Assembly (NCBI GenBank): GCA_902488465.1
Contig: CABTWE010000006.1
Span: 1-46,160, forward strand
Direction: 5' to 3'
DNA: 46,160 nucleotides
From: an uncultured Tissierellia bacterium
GTDB taxonomy: Bacteria; Bacillota; Clostridia; Tissierellales; Peptoniphilaceae
The first letter of the stretch is position 1; each line of letters begins with the position of its first letter. Positions 16,239-24,500 of this stretch are shown piece after piece. The position numbers and the translations under genes were made by a program. The notes beneath the pieces were generated by a model, which had not been told where the DNA came from, did not search any database, and saw only the letters and a program-made list of their open reading frames with translations.

Positions 16239-16823
16239 ATGGAAAAAATTGATGAAATGAAAAATTCTCTCATGGAGTTGAACTCGAAATTTGACGGCCT
16301 CCGCGATGAACTGTTCAATATAATAATGGACGACCTTGAAAAAATTATGGGAAAAGATGCAACAGACGAATTTAAAAGAGGAGTCGATGAGGGAATAAAT
16401 CTTATTGAATATATGTATACAACCGATGAAGACGAACAAGGGATTTTGACCTATATTAGAGCAATTCCTGGAGAAAAAATTGTCGTGACAAACGAGGAAA
16501 ATCTTATCGAAACGATACTTAAAGAAATAGTCACACCTATATTAAGTATAAACGGCGACGATAAAATGAAGGAAAACATCGATAAACCGGATCAAAGAGA
16601 AGAAAAAAACACCGCCGACTTTTTGAGGAGTATCAATATTAATTTGATATTTGAATCGATTGACAGACTTCTTGACTATATTTATGAAAAGTCGACCGAA
16701 TTACAAGAGATGCCAGAAAACGCAAATGACGAATTTCACCTAGGCATAAATTATGTCTATGAATACGTCTACGCAGTTTACAAAGAACTCGAAGCAATAA
16801 GAGATAAATATGTTTTAAACTAA
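16239..16823 (+). CDS. Uncharacterised acidic helical protein with internal duplication
   Basis: I do not recognise this 194-residue protein. It is acidic, predicted mostly helical and cytoplasmic. Two segments look alike: DEFKRGVDEGINLIEYMY (about 48-65) and DEFHLGINYVYEYVYAVY (about 164-181), both preceded by a helix, suggesting an ancient duplicated helical unit. An AGAGGT ribosome site lies upstream of the ATG. It is monocistronic and ends at a terminator. Confidence 0.7.
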   Translation: MEKIDEMKNSLMELNSKFDGLRDELFNIIMDDLEKIMGKDATDEFKRGVDEGINLIEYMYTTDEDEQGILTYIRAIPGEKIVVTNEENLIETILKEIVTPILSINGDDKMKENIDKPDQREEKNTADFLRSININLIFESIDRLLDYIYEKSTELQEMPENANDEFHLGINYVYEYVYAVYKELEAIRDKYVLN

Positions 16824-16844
16824 GCTCAAAATGAGCTTTTTTTT
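16822..16844 (+). terminator. Intrinsic terminator
   Basis: AAGCTC/GAGCTT with a 5-nt loop is followed by TTTTTT. It overlaps the stop codon of the preceding gene. The following 180 bases are AT-rich without recognisable features up to the next promoter. Confidence 0.85.
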
Positions 16845-17023
16845 ATTGCATAATTTAAATAAAATAAAACAAAATCCTTTTCGAAATATAAATCATTGTT
16901 AAACAAGTATAGAAAAAACAAATACAACTTGTAACCGCTATTGATTAAAATAATAGTTTTAAGATAATGGCTAAAAATGCACATTTAAAAATTAAAAAAA
17001 GGGAAAGTGGCGAATTTAAGCCC

Positions 17024-17052
17024 TTGACACAAAAAAATGCGAGCGTTATCAT
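17024..17052 (+). promoter_or_regulatory. Promoter of the exported AhpD-like gene
   Basis: TTGACA (17024-17029), a 17-base spacer and TATCAT (17047-17052) lie about 36 bases before the start codon. Confidence 0.8.
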
Positions 17053-17087
17053 ATATTATGAAATTAAAAAATATCAAGGAGGTCATT

Positions 17088-17933
17088 ATGACTAAAAGAA
17101 TTTTATCATTAGCATTGGCAGTAGTTATGGCTGCTACAACTTTCTCATTCAGTGCTTTCGCTGCTGACAAGAAAGAAGAAAAGAAAGTGGAAAAGAAAGA
17201 AATTAGTTTGTTTGAAAAATACAACAAAAACGTTTCAGATGCTTTCAAAAACGCTGCACAAGCAAATAAAGGCGACTCAGCTTTAACACAAAAACAAAAA
17301 GAATTCATCAGCCTTTCAATCGGAATCGCTGTAAAATGTGAAGCTTGCACAAAGACACACTCAAAACTCGCTGTTAAAGCAGGTGCTAACATGGAAGAAC
17401 TTGCTGAAATGGTTGGCGTTTGTGTAATGATGGGCGGCGGACCTTCAACAGCATTCGGAAGACTTGCACTTGAAACTGCACAAGAAGCAGGTGCAAAAGA
17501 AGCTGAAAAGAAAATCGAATTAAAACCGATTACAGAATTCAAAGGTGAACTTGGCGACGACATCGTTAGCGTTAATAAACCAGAATTTGCTAAAAAATAT
17601 TCATTGATCGGTAAAAACGTTATGAGAGACGGATATCTCACAGTTAAAGAAAAAGAACTTATTTCTTTAGCAATCGCTATCTCTGTAAGATGTGACGGAT
17701 GCATGAAATACCACGGAGCACAATGTGCAAGAGTTGGTGTTACAGAAGCTGAACTCGCTGACCTCGTAGCATGCTGCAAAATCATGGGTGGCGGACCTGC
17801 ATCACCTGCATCAAGAACAGCTATAAAAGTTTACCAAGACGAAAAAGCTGTAATGGAAAAAGAAGCTAAAGAAGCAAAAGAAGCTAAAACAGAAAAGAAA
17901 GCTGAAACAAAAACAGAAAAGAAAACAAAATAA
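17088..17933 (+). CDS. Exported protein with two carboxymuconolactone-decarboxylase (AhpD-like) domains
   Basis: The 281-residue protein starts with a signal peptide (cleavage after AFA, near residue 26) and has two CMD domains. The first has CEAC (84-87) and the downstream His91; the second has CDGC (202-205) and His209. CxxC plus His is the AhpD redox pattern, so thiol-based peroxide reduction is likely. Both domains share the GGGP turn after the second helix. The C-terminal 25 residues are almost all Lys, Glu, Ala and Thr, which may bind the cell wall. AGGAGG precedes the ATG; an upstream in-frame start was rejected because it would remove the signal peptide from the N-terminus. Most AhpD-like proteins are cytoplasmic, so export is unusual. 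Confidence 0.85.
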   Translation: MTKRILSLALAVVMAATTFSFSAFAADKKEEKKVEKKEISLFEKYNKNVSDAFKNAAQANKGDSALTQKQKEFISLSIGIAVKCEACTKTHSKLAVKAGANMEELAEMVGVCVMMGGGPSTAFGRLALETAQEAGAKEAEKKIELKPITEFKGELGDDIVSVNKPEFAKKYSLIGKNVMRDGYLTVKEKELISLAIAISVRCDGCMKYHGAQCARVGVTEAELADLVACCKIMGGGPASPASRTAIKVYQDEKAVMEKEAKEAKEAKTEKKAETKTEKKTK

Positions 17934-17946
17934 GAATTTGTTTTCA

Positions 17947-17974
17947 AAGGTGCCTGGATAGAGGTGCCTTTTTT
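17947..17974 (+). terminator. Intrinsic terminator after the AhpD-like gene
   Basis: AAGGTGCCT/AGGTGCCTT, with two central wobble pairs and a 6-nt loop, is followed by TTTTA. Confidence 0.7.
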
Positions 17975-18013
17975 ATTTGTGGTTATTTTATTTGCGGTAT
18001 AGTATTTGAAAAA

Positions 18014-18116
18014 GTATGATTTTATGTACGCAGAAGGTAGCGGCGACCAGTTTTTTTATCCATCGAGCAGAAATTTCAATTTCGTCGCGAGATGAGATGA
18101 AAAGGTGTATCGCCGC
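18014..18116 (+). repeat. Family-B structured element (copy B2)
   Basis: The first 18 bases (18014-18031) are identical to 64-81. A long fold-back follows: GCGGCGA (18040-18046) pairs with TCGCCGC (18110-18116), and internal TTTTATC/CATC segments face GATGAGATGAAAA. It sits between a terminator and the element-A copy at 18138. Confidence 0.55.
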
Positions 18117-18137
18117 CAAGAAGGAAAATGTTGGGTA

Positions 18138-18259
18138 TTTGCGTGCCTTTTCGCGATAAACACTTGATTCAATATTTCAGTCATTGCGACGTACTTGCCA
18201 GTACGCCTCACTCCTAAAATATTTCATCTAAGTGTTTCTCATCGAAAATTCCTCGCAAA
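18138..18259 (+). repeat. 122-nt fold-back element A (copy A1)
   Basis: TTTGCG to CGCAAA, 122 nt. Nested arms are TTTGCG/CGCAAA, TTTTCG/CGAAAA, AAACACTT/AAGTGTTT, AATATTT/AAATATT and apical CGTAC/GTACG around loop TTGCCA. TA lies on both sides. See the covariation finding. It lies downstream of a plus-strand gene, like the other copies. Confidence 0.85.
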
Positions 18260-18285
18260 TAACAGTGTTTATGAATTTAAAAAAT

Positions 18286-18345
18286 GGGAAACGCCGTTTG
18301 TAGCGGCTGGCATACGTCACGCTACGCCGTGCTTGCGAATGAAGA
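18286..18345 (+). repeat. Family-B-like element (copy B3)
   Basis: It contains GTAGCGGCTGGCATACGT (18300-18317), identical to 38666-38683. GTAGCG can pair with CGCTAC (18320-18325), and ACGCCGT occurs on both sides as a direct repeat. The remaining 18346-18500 stretch is AT-rich, with a TGTGCGCACA palindrome at 18474-18483 that might be an operator for tpx. Confidence 0.45.
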
Positions 18346-18521
18346 CAAGTTAATAATTATATTTCTTTTCATTCATTTTTCAAAATATTTCCCGAATTTT
18401 TTTATTCCAAATTCCATCAACCGTTATTTTCTTTTTATGTTGGGTAATAATATTTGTGAAGGGTTAAAAATGATGTGCGCACAATTTGCACAGTTTTTAA
18501 TTTATTTAAGGAGGTATTAAT

Positions 18522-19031
18522 ATGGAAGAAAGAAAAGGTGCTATTACTTTTATGAAGGATCCGATGACTTTAATCGGACCGGAAGTAAAGGTTGGCGATA
18601 AAGCTAAAGATTTTGAAGCTACAAAGAAAGATTTAAGTGATTTTTGTCTTTGTGAATTAAAGGGAAAGACTGTTGTTATCAGTGTTGTGCCTTCAATCGA
18701 CACACCGGTTTGCGAAGAACAAACCAAGATTTTCAACAAAGAAGCTTCTGAATTTAAGGATGTTGTTATTCTTACAATCAGCTGCGATTTACCGTTTGCA
18801 CAAGCAAATTTCTGTGCTGCAAAGGGAATCGACAATCTAATTATGTTATCCGACTACAAGGCACACGATTTCGGAACGAAGTACGGCTTTTTGATTAAGG
18901 AACTTATGCTTCTTGCAAGAGGTGTTGTTATCATCGACAAAGAAGGCGTTGTGAAGTATGTAGAATATGTTCCTGAAGCAACAAATTTGCCTGATTTTGA
19001 CAAGGCTATTGAAGCGTTGAAGAGTTTATAG
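18522..19031 (+). CDS. tpx: Thiol peroxidase (Tpx family peroxiredoxin)
   Basis: The 169-residue cytoplasmic peroxiredoxin reduces peroxides with thioredoxin. The peroxidatic Cys64 lies in PSIDTPVCEEQ, and the resolving Cys98 in LPFAQANFCAAKG is at the spacing typical of atypical 2-Cys Tpx. An extra Cys88 (ISCDLPF) is not part of the usual pair. Length is normal. AAGGAGG precedes the ATG and a terminator follows. Confidence 0.95.
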   Translation: MEERKGAITFMKDPMTLIGPEVKVGDKAKDFEATKKDLSDFCLCELKGKTVVISVVPSIDTPVCEEQTKIFNKEASEFKDVVILTISCDLPFAQANFCAAKGIDNLIMLSDYKAHDFGTKYGFLIKELMLLARGVVIIDKEGVVKYVEYVPEATNLPDFDKAIEALKSL

Positions 19032-19053
19032 AATTATCTTTAGATAATTAAAT

Positions 19054-19082
19054 AACCCGCCGTTTTTACGTGCGGGTTTTTC
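19054..19082 (+). terminator. Intrinsic terminator of tpx
   Basis: AACCCGC/GCGGGTT with an extendable inner stem is followed by TTTTT, directly before the ribosome site of the next gene. Confidence 0.85.
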
Positions 19083-19101
19083 TGTACTTAAGGAGGTTTT
19101 T

Positions 19102-20253
19102 ATGGACAGTTTTATTTTTAGAAATCCGGTTAAGATTATTTTCAAAGAAGGCGCAGTCGAACATTTGAAGGAAGAGATTAAAACATACAATCGAATTCTT
19201 CTCGTTTACGGCGGTGGCAGTATTAAAAAGACCGGAATTTACGACAAGGTTATGAAAGGACTCGAAGGAAAGTCAGTCACAGAACTTTCGGGCATTATTC
19301 CAAATCCTGAAACTACAAAAGTGTACGAGGGGATTGAGCTGTGCCGTAAAAATGACATAGATTTTATTTTGGCAGTCGGCGGCGGTTCGGTCATAGACTC
19401 CGCGAAAGCAATTGCCGCAGGGGCAAAGCTTGACGGAGATTTTTGGGATGAACTTTTTATGAAGAAGAATGACATAACCGATGCGATTCCGCTCGGCTCT
19501 GTGCTCACGATGGTAGGCACCGGCTCCGAGATGAATTCGGGCGGTGTTATTACAAATCCGGATGTAAAGATTAAATGCTCATACGGAAATCCGCTTCTCT
19601 ATCCGGTATTCTCACTTCTCGATCCGACTTTCACATACACTGTTCCGAAAATTCAAATGGTTTCGGGAATTGTGGATATGTTCAGTCATATTATGGAAGT
19701 TTATTTCAGTTTGCCGGACGATGACAACATATCTGACAATTTGAGTGAAAGTTTAATGGCAGCTGTTATAAGAAATGCACGCATTGCTATAAAAGATCAG
19801 GAAGACTATGGAGCAAGAAGCAATTTAATGTGGATTGCAAGCCTTGCAATAAACGGTCTTTTGGCACTTGGAAAGGGCGAAGATTGGCAAAGCCACACGC
19901 TTGAACACACATTGAGTGCATATTATCACATTCCGCATGGGCTGGGTCTTGCAATCGTTCATCCGCATTATTTGAAATATGTTTACAAGGGGCACGGCGA
20001 CAAGTTCAAGAGATTTTTAAAGAGAGTTTTTGATGTCGATGCAAGTGGAATGAATGAAGATGAAGCTGCGGAACTTGCGATTTCAAAGATTCAGGATTTC
20101 TTTAAAGAACTCGGAGCTCCGACAAAACTTCACGAAATGGACATCGACGAGTCTAGACTCGAAGAGATGGCAATGAATACGGATGAGTTCAAAGTCGACT
20201 ATTCGGATTTGAAGCACGAAGACATTTTAAAGATTTATAAATCTGCTCTTTAG
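19102..20253 (+). CDS. Iron-containing alcohol dehydrogenase (butanol dehydrogenase/YqhD type)
   Basis: The 383-residue NAD(P)H-dependent dehydrogenase reduces aldehydes to alcohols or the reverse. Its nucleotide-binding part has YGGGSIKKTG and AVGGGSVIDSAKAIA. Metal ligands are Asp192 and His196 (GIVDMFSH), followed by the His-rich segment HTLEHTLSAYYHIPHGLG and VHPHY. It most resembles BdhA/YqhD-type enzymes; the natural substrate is unclear. It lies 10 bases before the glycosylasparaginase gene, so the two are co-transcribed, with no obvious metabolic link. Confidence 0.92.
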   Translation: MDSFIFRNPVKIIFKEGAVEHLKEEIKTYNRILLVYGGGSIKKTGIYDKVMKGLEGKSVTELSGIIPNPETTKVYEGIELCRKNDIDFILAVGGGSVIDSAKAIAAGAKLDGDFWDELFMKKNDITDAIPLGSVLTMVGTGSEMNSGGVITNPDVKIKCSYGNPLLYPVFSLLDPTFTYTVPKIQMVSGIVDMFSHIMEVYFSLPDDDNISDNLSESLMAAVIRNARIAIKDQEDYGARSNLMWIASLAINGLLALGKGEDWQSHTLEHTLSAYYHIPHGLGLAIVHPHYLKYVYKGHGDKFKRFLKRVFDVDASGMNEDEAAELAISKIQDFFKELGAPTKLHEMDIDESRLEEMAMNTDEFKVDYSDLKHEDILKIYKSAL

Positions 20254-20262
20254 AGGTGAGTT

Positions 20263-21153
20263 ATGACAATTATTTCAACTTGGGAGATGAGTTTTCAGGG
20301 CGTGAAAATTGCACGCGATCTTTTGAAAGAAGGAAAGAGCATTGAAGATGCGATTTGTGGGCTCATAAACGACATTGAGCTCAATCCGGATTTTCACAAT
20401 GTGGGATATTCGGGATGGCCGAACGAAGAGGGCGATGTTGAGCTTGATGCTGCAATCATGGACGGCGATACTTTGAGCTTCGGAGCGGTTGCATCTATGA
20501 GAAATATAAAGACGCCGGTTTCCGTTGCGAGACTTCTTGTCGGTAGACCTTATGACAATTTCATTGTGGGCGACGGTGCGCTTCAATTTGCACTTGAAAA
20601 CGGTTTTAAGAGCGAGGAACTTTTGACTGAGCCTGCAAAGGCAAGATGGCTGCAAAAGATTCACGACATGACTGACCTCGACAAGGGACATGACACAGTC
20701 GGTTCAGTTATTACAAGTGGCGGCAGAGTTGTTGCTGCAACTTCGACGTCGGGACTTTTCATGAAGAGAAAGGGCAGAGTCGGTGACTCACCGCTTGTGG
20801 GTCCGGGGCTTTATGCTGACAGCGAAATCGGTGGAGCAACAGCAACAGGTGTCGGTGAAGATATTATGAAGGGAACACTTTCTTTTCAAATTGTAAACCT
20901 TATGAAGTCGGGAATGAGTCCGAGCGAAGCTGCGGGCAAGGCAGTTAAAGATCTGCACGAAAATCTCATAAGAAAAAATCAAAAGCCGAGGGATTTTTCG
21001 GTTGTTTGCGTGAATAAAGATGGAGAATGGGGTGCCGCTTCAAACAGGGATGAATTTCCGTTTGTGGTTTGCACGGGTGACGAAGTCGAATATTACGTTT
21101 CGAAAGATTTTGGAAAAGTATATGAAAAGAGAAAGAATCAATATGACGTTTAA
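20263..21153 (+). CDS. N4-(beta-N-acetylglucosaminyl)-L-asparaginase (Ntn hydrolase)
   Basis: The 296-residue precursor should cleave itself before Thr145 in HDTVGSV to give the two chains of the active enzyme. The downstream ATSTSG, GRVGDSPLVGPGLYAD and GGATATGVGED segments are typical of glycosylasparaginase, which splits GlcNAc from asparagine of degraded N-glycopeptides. No signal peptide is seen, so it would act on imported glyco-asparagine. Host glycoprotein use is a reasonable inference given the surface protease next door. Isoaspartyl peptidase is the main alternative. Confidence 0.9.
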   Translation: MTIISTWEMSFQGVKIARDLLKEGKSIEDAICGLINDIELNPDFHNVGYSGWPNEEGDVELDAAIMDGDTLSFGAVASMRNIKTPVSVARLLVGRPYDNFIVGDGALQFALENGFKSEELLTEPAKARWLQKIHDMTDLDKGHDTVGSVITSGGRVVAATSTSGLFMKRKGRVGDSPLVGPGLYADSEIGGATATGVGEDIMKGTLSFQIVNLMKSGMSPSEAAGKAVKDLHENLIRKNQKPRDFSVVCVNKDGEWGAASNRDEFPFVVCTGDEVEYYVSKDFGKVYEKRKNQYDV

Positions 21154-21177
21154 AAAGTGAGGGAACTCACTTTTTTT
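21153..21177 (+). terminator. Intrinsic terminator after the glycosylasparaginase gene
   Basis: AAAAGTGAG/CTCACTTTT around GGAA is followed by T. It overlaps the stop region. Confidence 0.88.
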
Positions 21178-21416
21178 ATTTTATTTAAAATAATTTTTTA
21201 AAAAAATTTGATGAAAAAAATTGCGTACATATTTTTGAAAAAATCGTGCCGACTTATTTTATTTTTTTAATCATAAAAAACTGCTTTGTCAAAACTAATT
21301 GTAGAAAAAATTGAAATTAAGTTTTGTATCAATTAATTTTATTTGACTTTATAAAAAGTTACATATTTATTTTCAGAGTTTAAAAAAATTGAGAAATATT
21401 TACGCAACACTTATTT

Positions 21417-21435
21417 ATTTATTGTAACAATAAAT
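21417..21435 (+). promoter_or_regulatory. AT-rich palindrome upstream of the protease promoter
   Basis: ATTTATTG-TAA-CAATAAAT is a perfect 19-bp inverted repeat about 65 bases before the -35 box. It might be an operator. The rest of the 21178-21499 spacer is very AT-rich with no recognisable gene. Confidence 0.3.
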
Positions 21436-21499
21436 TATTTAATATTTTACACAGTTTACATAATTGAGAAAACGAACATTGAATATTATCAAATCAAGT

Positions 21500-21554
21500 T
21501 TGACAAAGAAAATGATATATCGTATAATGATTGACGGTAATGAAAATCATTATC
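21500..21554 (+). promoter_or_regulatory. Consensus promoter with Fur box for the surface protease
   Basis: TTGACA (21500-21505), a 17-base spacer and TATAAT (21523-21528) form a perfect promoter. GGTAATGAAAATCATTATC (21536-21554) matches the classical 19-bp Fur box at 17 positions and sits at the expected transcription start, where bound Fur would block initiation. Iron-repressed expression is therefore likely. Confidence 0.8.
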
Positions 21555-21577
21555 AAATTATAAAAAAGGAGAAAACT

Positions 21578-24500
21578 ATGAGACAAAGAATATTGAGTTT
21601 GTTCACTGCGGGTGCAATGATTTTCAGTTCAATGGTCGGACTGACGAGAAATGTTCGCGCAAGTGAAAACGTGGAGACGGTCAGCCTCTTCGAGAGCAAG
21701 ACCGGTGTTGAGACACATGGAGACGGTCTTATGATGATCGACAATGTGTCGAAGAAGGGGGGCAGAAATTCAGCTGATGCAGATGTTCAGTCGGTTAGCT
21801 ATGCTTTAACCGAAAAGGATTTCGGAGAGAAAACAGTTTATATTGTGGAGCTGAGCTCTGAAGAGATGAGAAGTGCAGTTAAGGAAGCACTTTTAAAGCT
21901 ACCGCAAACGGAAATTAAGTACGAGTATAATATTCTATTTAATGGTCTTGCTGTTGAGACCGGAGATGGATTTTTGGACTATATTCTTCACATTGATGGA
22001 GTAAAAAGTGTTGAAAGAGCCGAAAAAGTTATTCCACTCATGGAAAATGCAAGAGAACTTACTCATGTAAATGAAGCAAGTGATTATTTGGAAAAGATCG
22101 GTGCAGATGAAAATTCAATCGGAAGAGCATTCGACGGAAGAGGAATGCTTATTGCAAATATAGACAGCGGAATGGATGCGAGACACAAGGATATGCGTCT
22201 TGATCCGGAAGCAGAAAAAGTTGCAAAGATAAAAAAACCGACGGAGTTCGGTATGTCGATGAAGATTCCGCACGGATTCAACTATATGGACGGCGGCAAG
22301 GATACTGTCGACAATTATCCTGACGGAAGCTTTTATCACGATCCGCACGGAATGCATATAGGCGGGATTTTAGCTGCAAATGCTACAGCTGAAGATTTGA
22401 AAAATCACAGAGGTATCAGAGGCATTGCACCTAATGCACAAGTTTTGTCCTACAAGATTTACACATATACAAGTGAAGCTTTTGCAGGAGACGAAACGAT
22501 GTTCCATGCATTCGAAGACTGTATCAAGCATGATGTCGATGTTATTTCTATCAGCTCAGGTTTCCATGGAACCGGTTTAAAGGGCGAGAAGTATTGGGGT
22601 GCAATCAGAACACTTCGTGAAAAGGGAATTCCGGTTTGCGTTGCAACAGGTAACTATGCAACAGCTTCTTCGGACTCTTCATGGGACAGATATGCAAACA
22701 ATGCTCTTAACATGACCGATACAGGCAATGTTACAAGAACTGCAGCACATGAGGATGCTATAGCGGTTGGATCAGCAAGAAATACTAAGATTAGATTCAA
22801 CGCTGTTAATATCGGAGATCAAAAATTCAAATATTCACAAATAGGTGCATTCTTTGATAAGACAAAATTCCCTTCAAAAGAATATGATTTTGTTTATCTA
22901 GGAAAGTGTCAAGATGAAGATATACTTGGTAAAGACTTAGCAGGCAAAATCGTTGTTATGGATAGAATTTTCTCAACGGATATGAAGTATGCTTTTAAGA
23001 AAGTTCGAGACAAAGGCGCTGTCGGTGTAATTGTTGTAAACACAGTTTCATATTACAACAGAGACGACTGGGAAGCAATTCCTGCAATGGGTTATGAAGA
23101 AGATGAAAAGACTAAAGTACAAGTATTCTCTATATCTGGAGAAGATGGCGTTAAGCTATGGTCGATGATTAAATCATACGACGGGGATACAAATTATAAG
23201 TCGGACGGAAAATATCGTGTTGATATGAACAAGTACAATGCTTTAAAGCCGACTGTAGGACAAGAACACAAGCTTATGCTTGACTTCAATGTAGAAGATA
23301 TAATTCTTGATGAACAACGAAGCGTTCCGGCCGGTTCAACAAGCTGGGGACCGAGAAACGACCTTCTCTTGAAACCTGACGTTTCAGCTCCGGGTAAAAA
23401 TATTTATTCAACACTAAATGTTGTTGATGGCGAGTCAAGATATGGATATATGAGCGGAACATCGATGGCAACACCGGTTGTTTCAGCATCAACAGTAATA
23501 ATTAGACCAAGACTTAAAAAGCTTGTGGAAACAAAAGTATTAAAAGATATGGACATCGATTTGGTATCGCTTACAAAAATTATGCTGCAAAACACTGCAT
23601 CGCCTATGCTTGATGAAACGACAGAAAACGATGGAAAATATTTATTTGCCTCACCGAGACAACAAGGCGCGGGACTTATAAACGTTCTAAAAGCAACAAA
23701 AAACAATGTTATCGTTTCATCAAAAGCTTTGGGAAGCGATGGAGAAACGAACAGCTACGGCTCTGTAAGCTTAAGAGAGATAAAATCAGGCGAAAAGACA
23801 TTTACTATTACACTATCAAACACATCCGACAAAGATATTAAATTCACAGTGAGTGCGTCACCTGTTACAACAGATGGCAATATTCCAAAACTTAAACTCG
23901 ATGAATTAAACAGTACAGAAGATAAGGGTAAGACAGTTGCAGAAATTCACCCGGAAATTGTTAACGGAGCAGAGATAAAGTTTGACGCTGAAGAAATTAC
24001 AGTTCCTGCAAACTCAAACTTCAATTTGTCTGCAACAATGAAGACGGGGGATGCACACAATCAATTTGTCGAAAGCTTTATTAAATTTGAATCAAAAGAT
24101 GAAGAAGCAAATCCTAGCTTAAGCATGCCGGTTATGGGCTTTGCAGGCGATTGGAACAACGAACCGATTATAGATAAATGGGCATGGGAAGAAGGATCAA
24201 AGTCTGCTGAAGTTGTCGGATATGATGAGAATGGAAAACCGAAAAGACCGGGAACATTGAACTCAGGTGTAGGTGGAGATCACGACATAGATGACTTCCA
24301 CCCAGCTGGAGTCTTACAAAACACTAGAGATGGCAATCCAAAACTAAAACAAGATTCGGAACTATTTAGTTTGAACAATAATATAAGCTTGAATAATTCC
24401 GTAAGTAGAAGTGATGTAGTAAAAGATTTTGAAGCTATTCCTAATGTTACGCCGAGCCCACTTATTTTGAGATCTGCAAGCAATGCAAAGATTTCAATAG

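Noticed and set aside
18138..18259. Element A as a mariner-type MITE with TA duplication
   Set aside because: TA flanks A1 and A4 on both sides, but A2 does not show it and in A3 the TA could be part of the element. No transposase is present, so the mechanism is left open.
18284..18520. 78-codon ORF before tpx
   Set aside because: It begins inside repeat B3 and continues through AT-rich spacer, with no ribosome site and no recognisable pattern.
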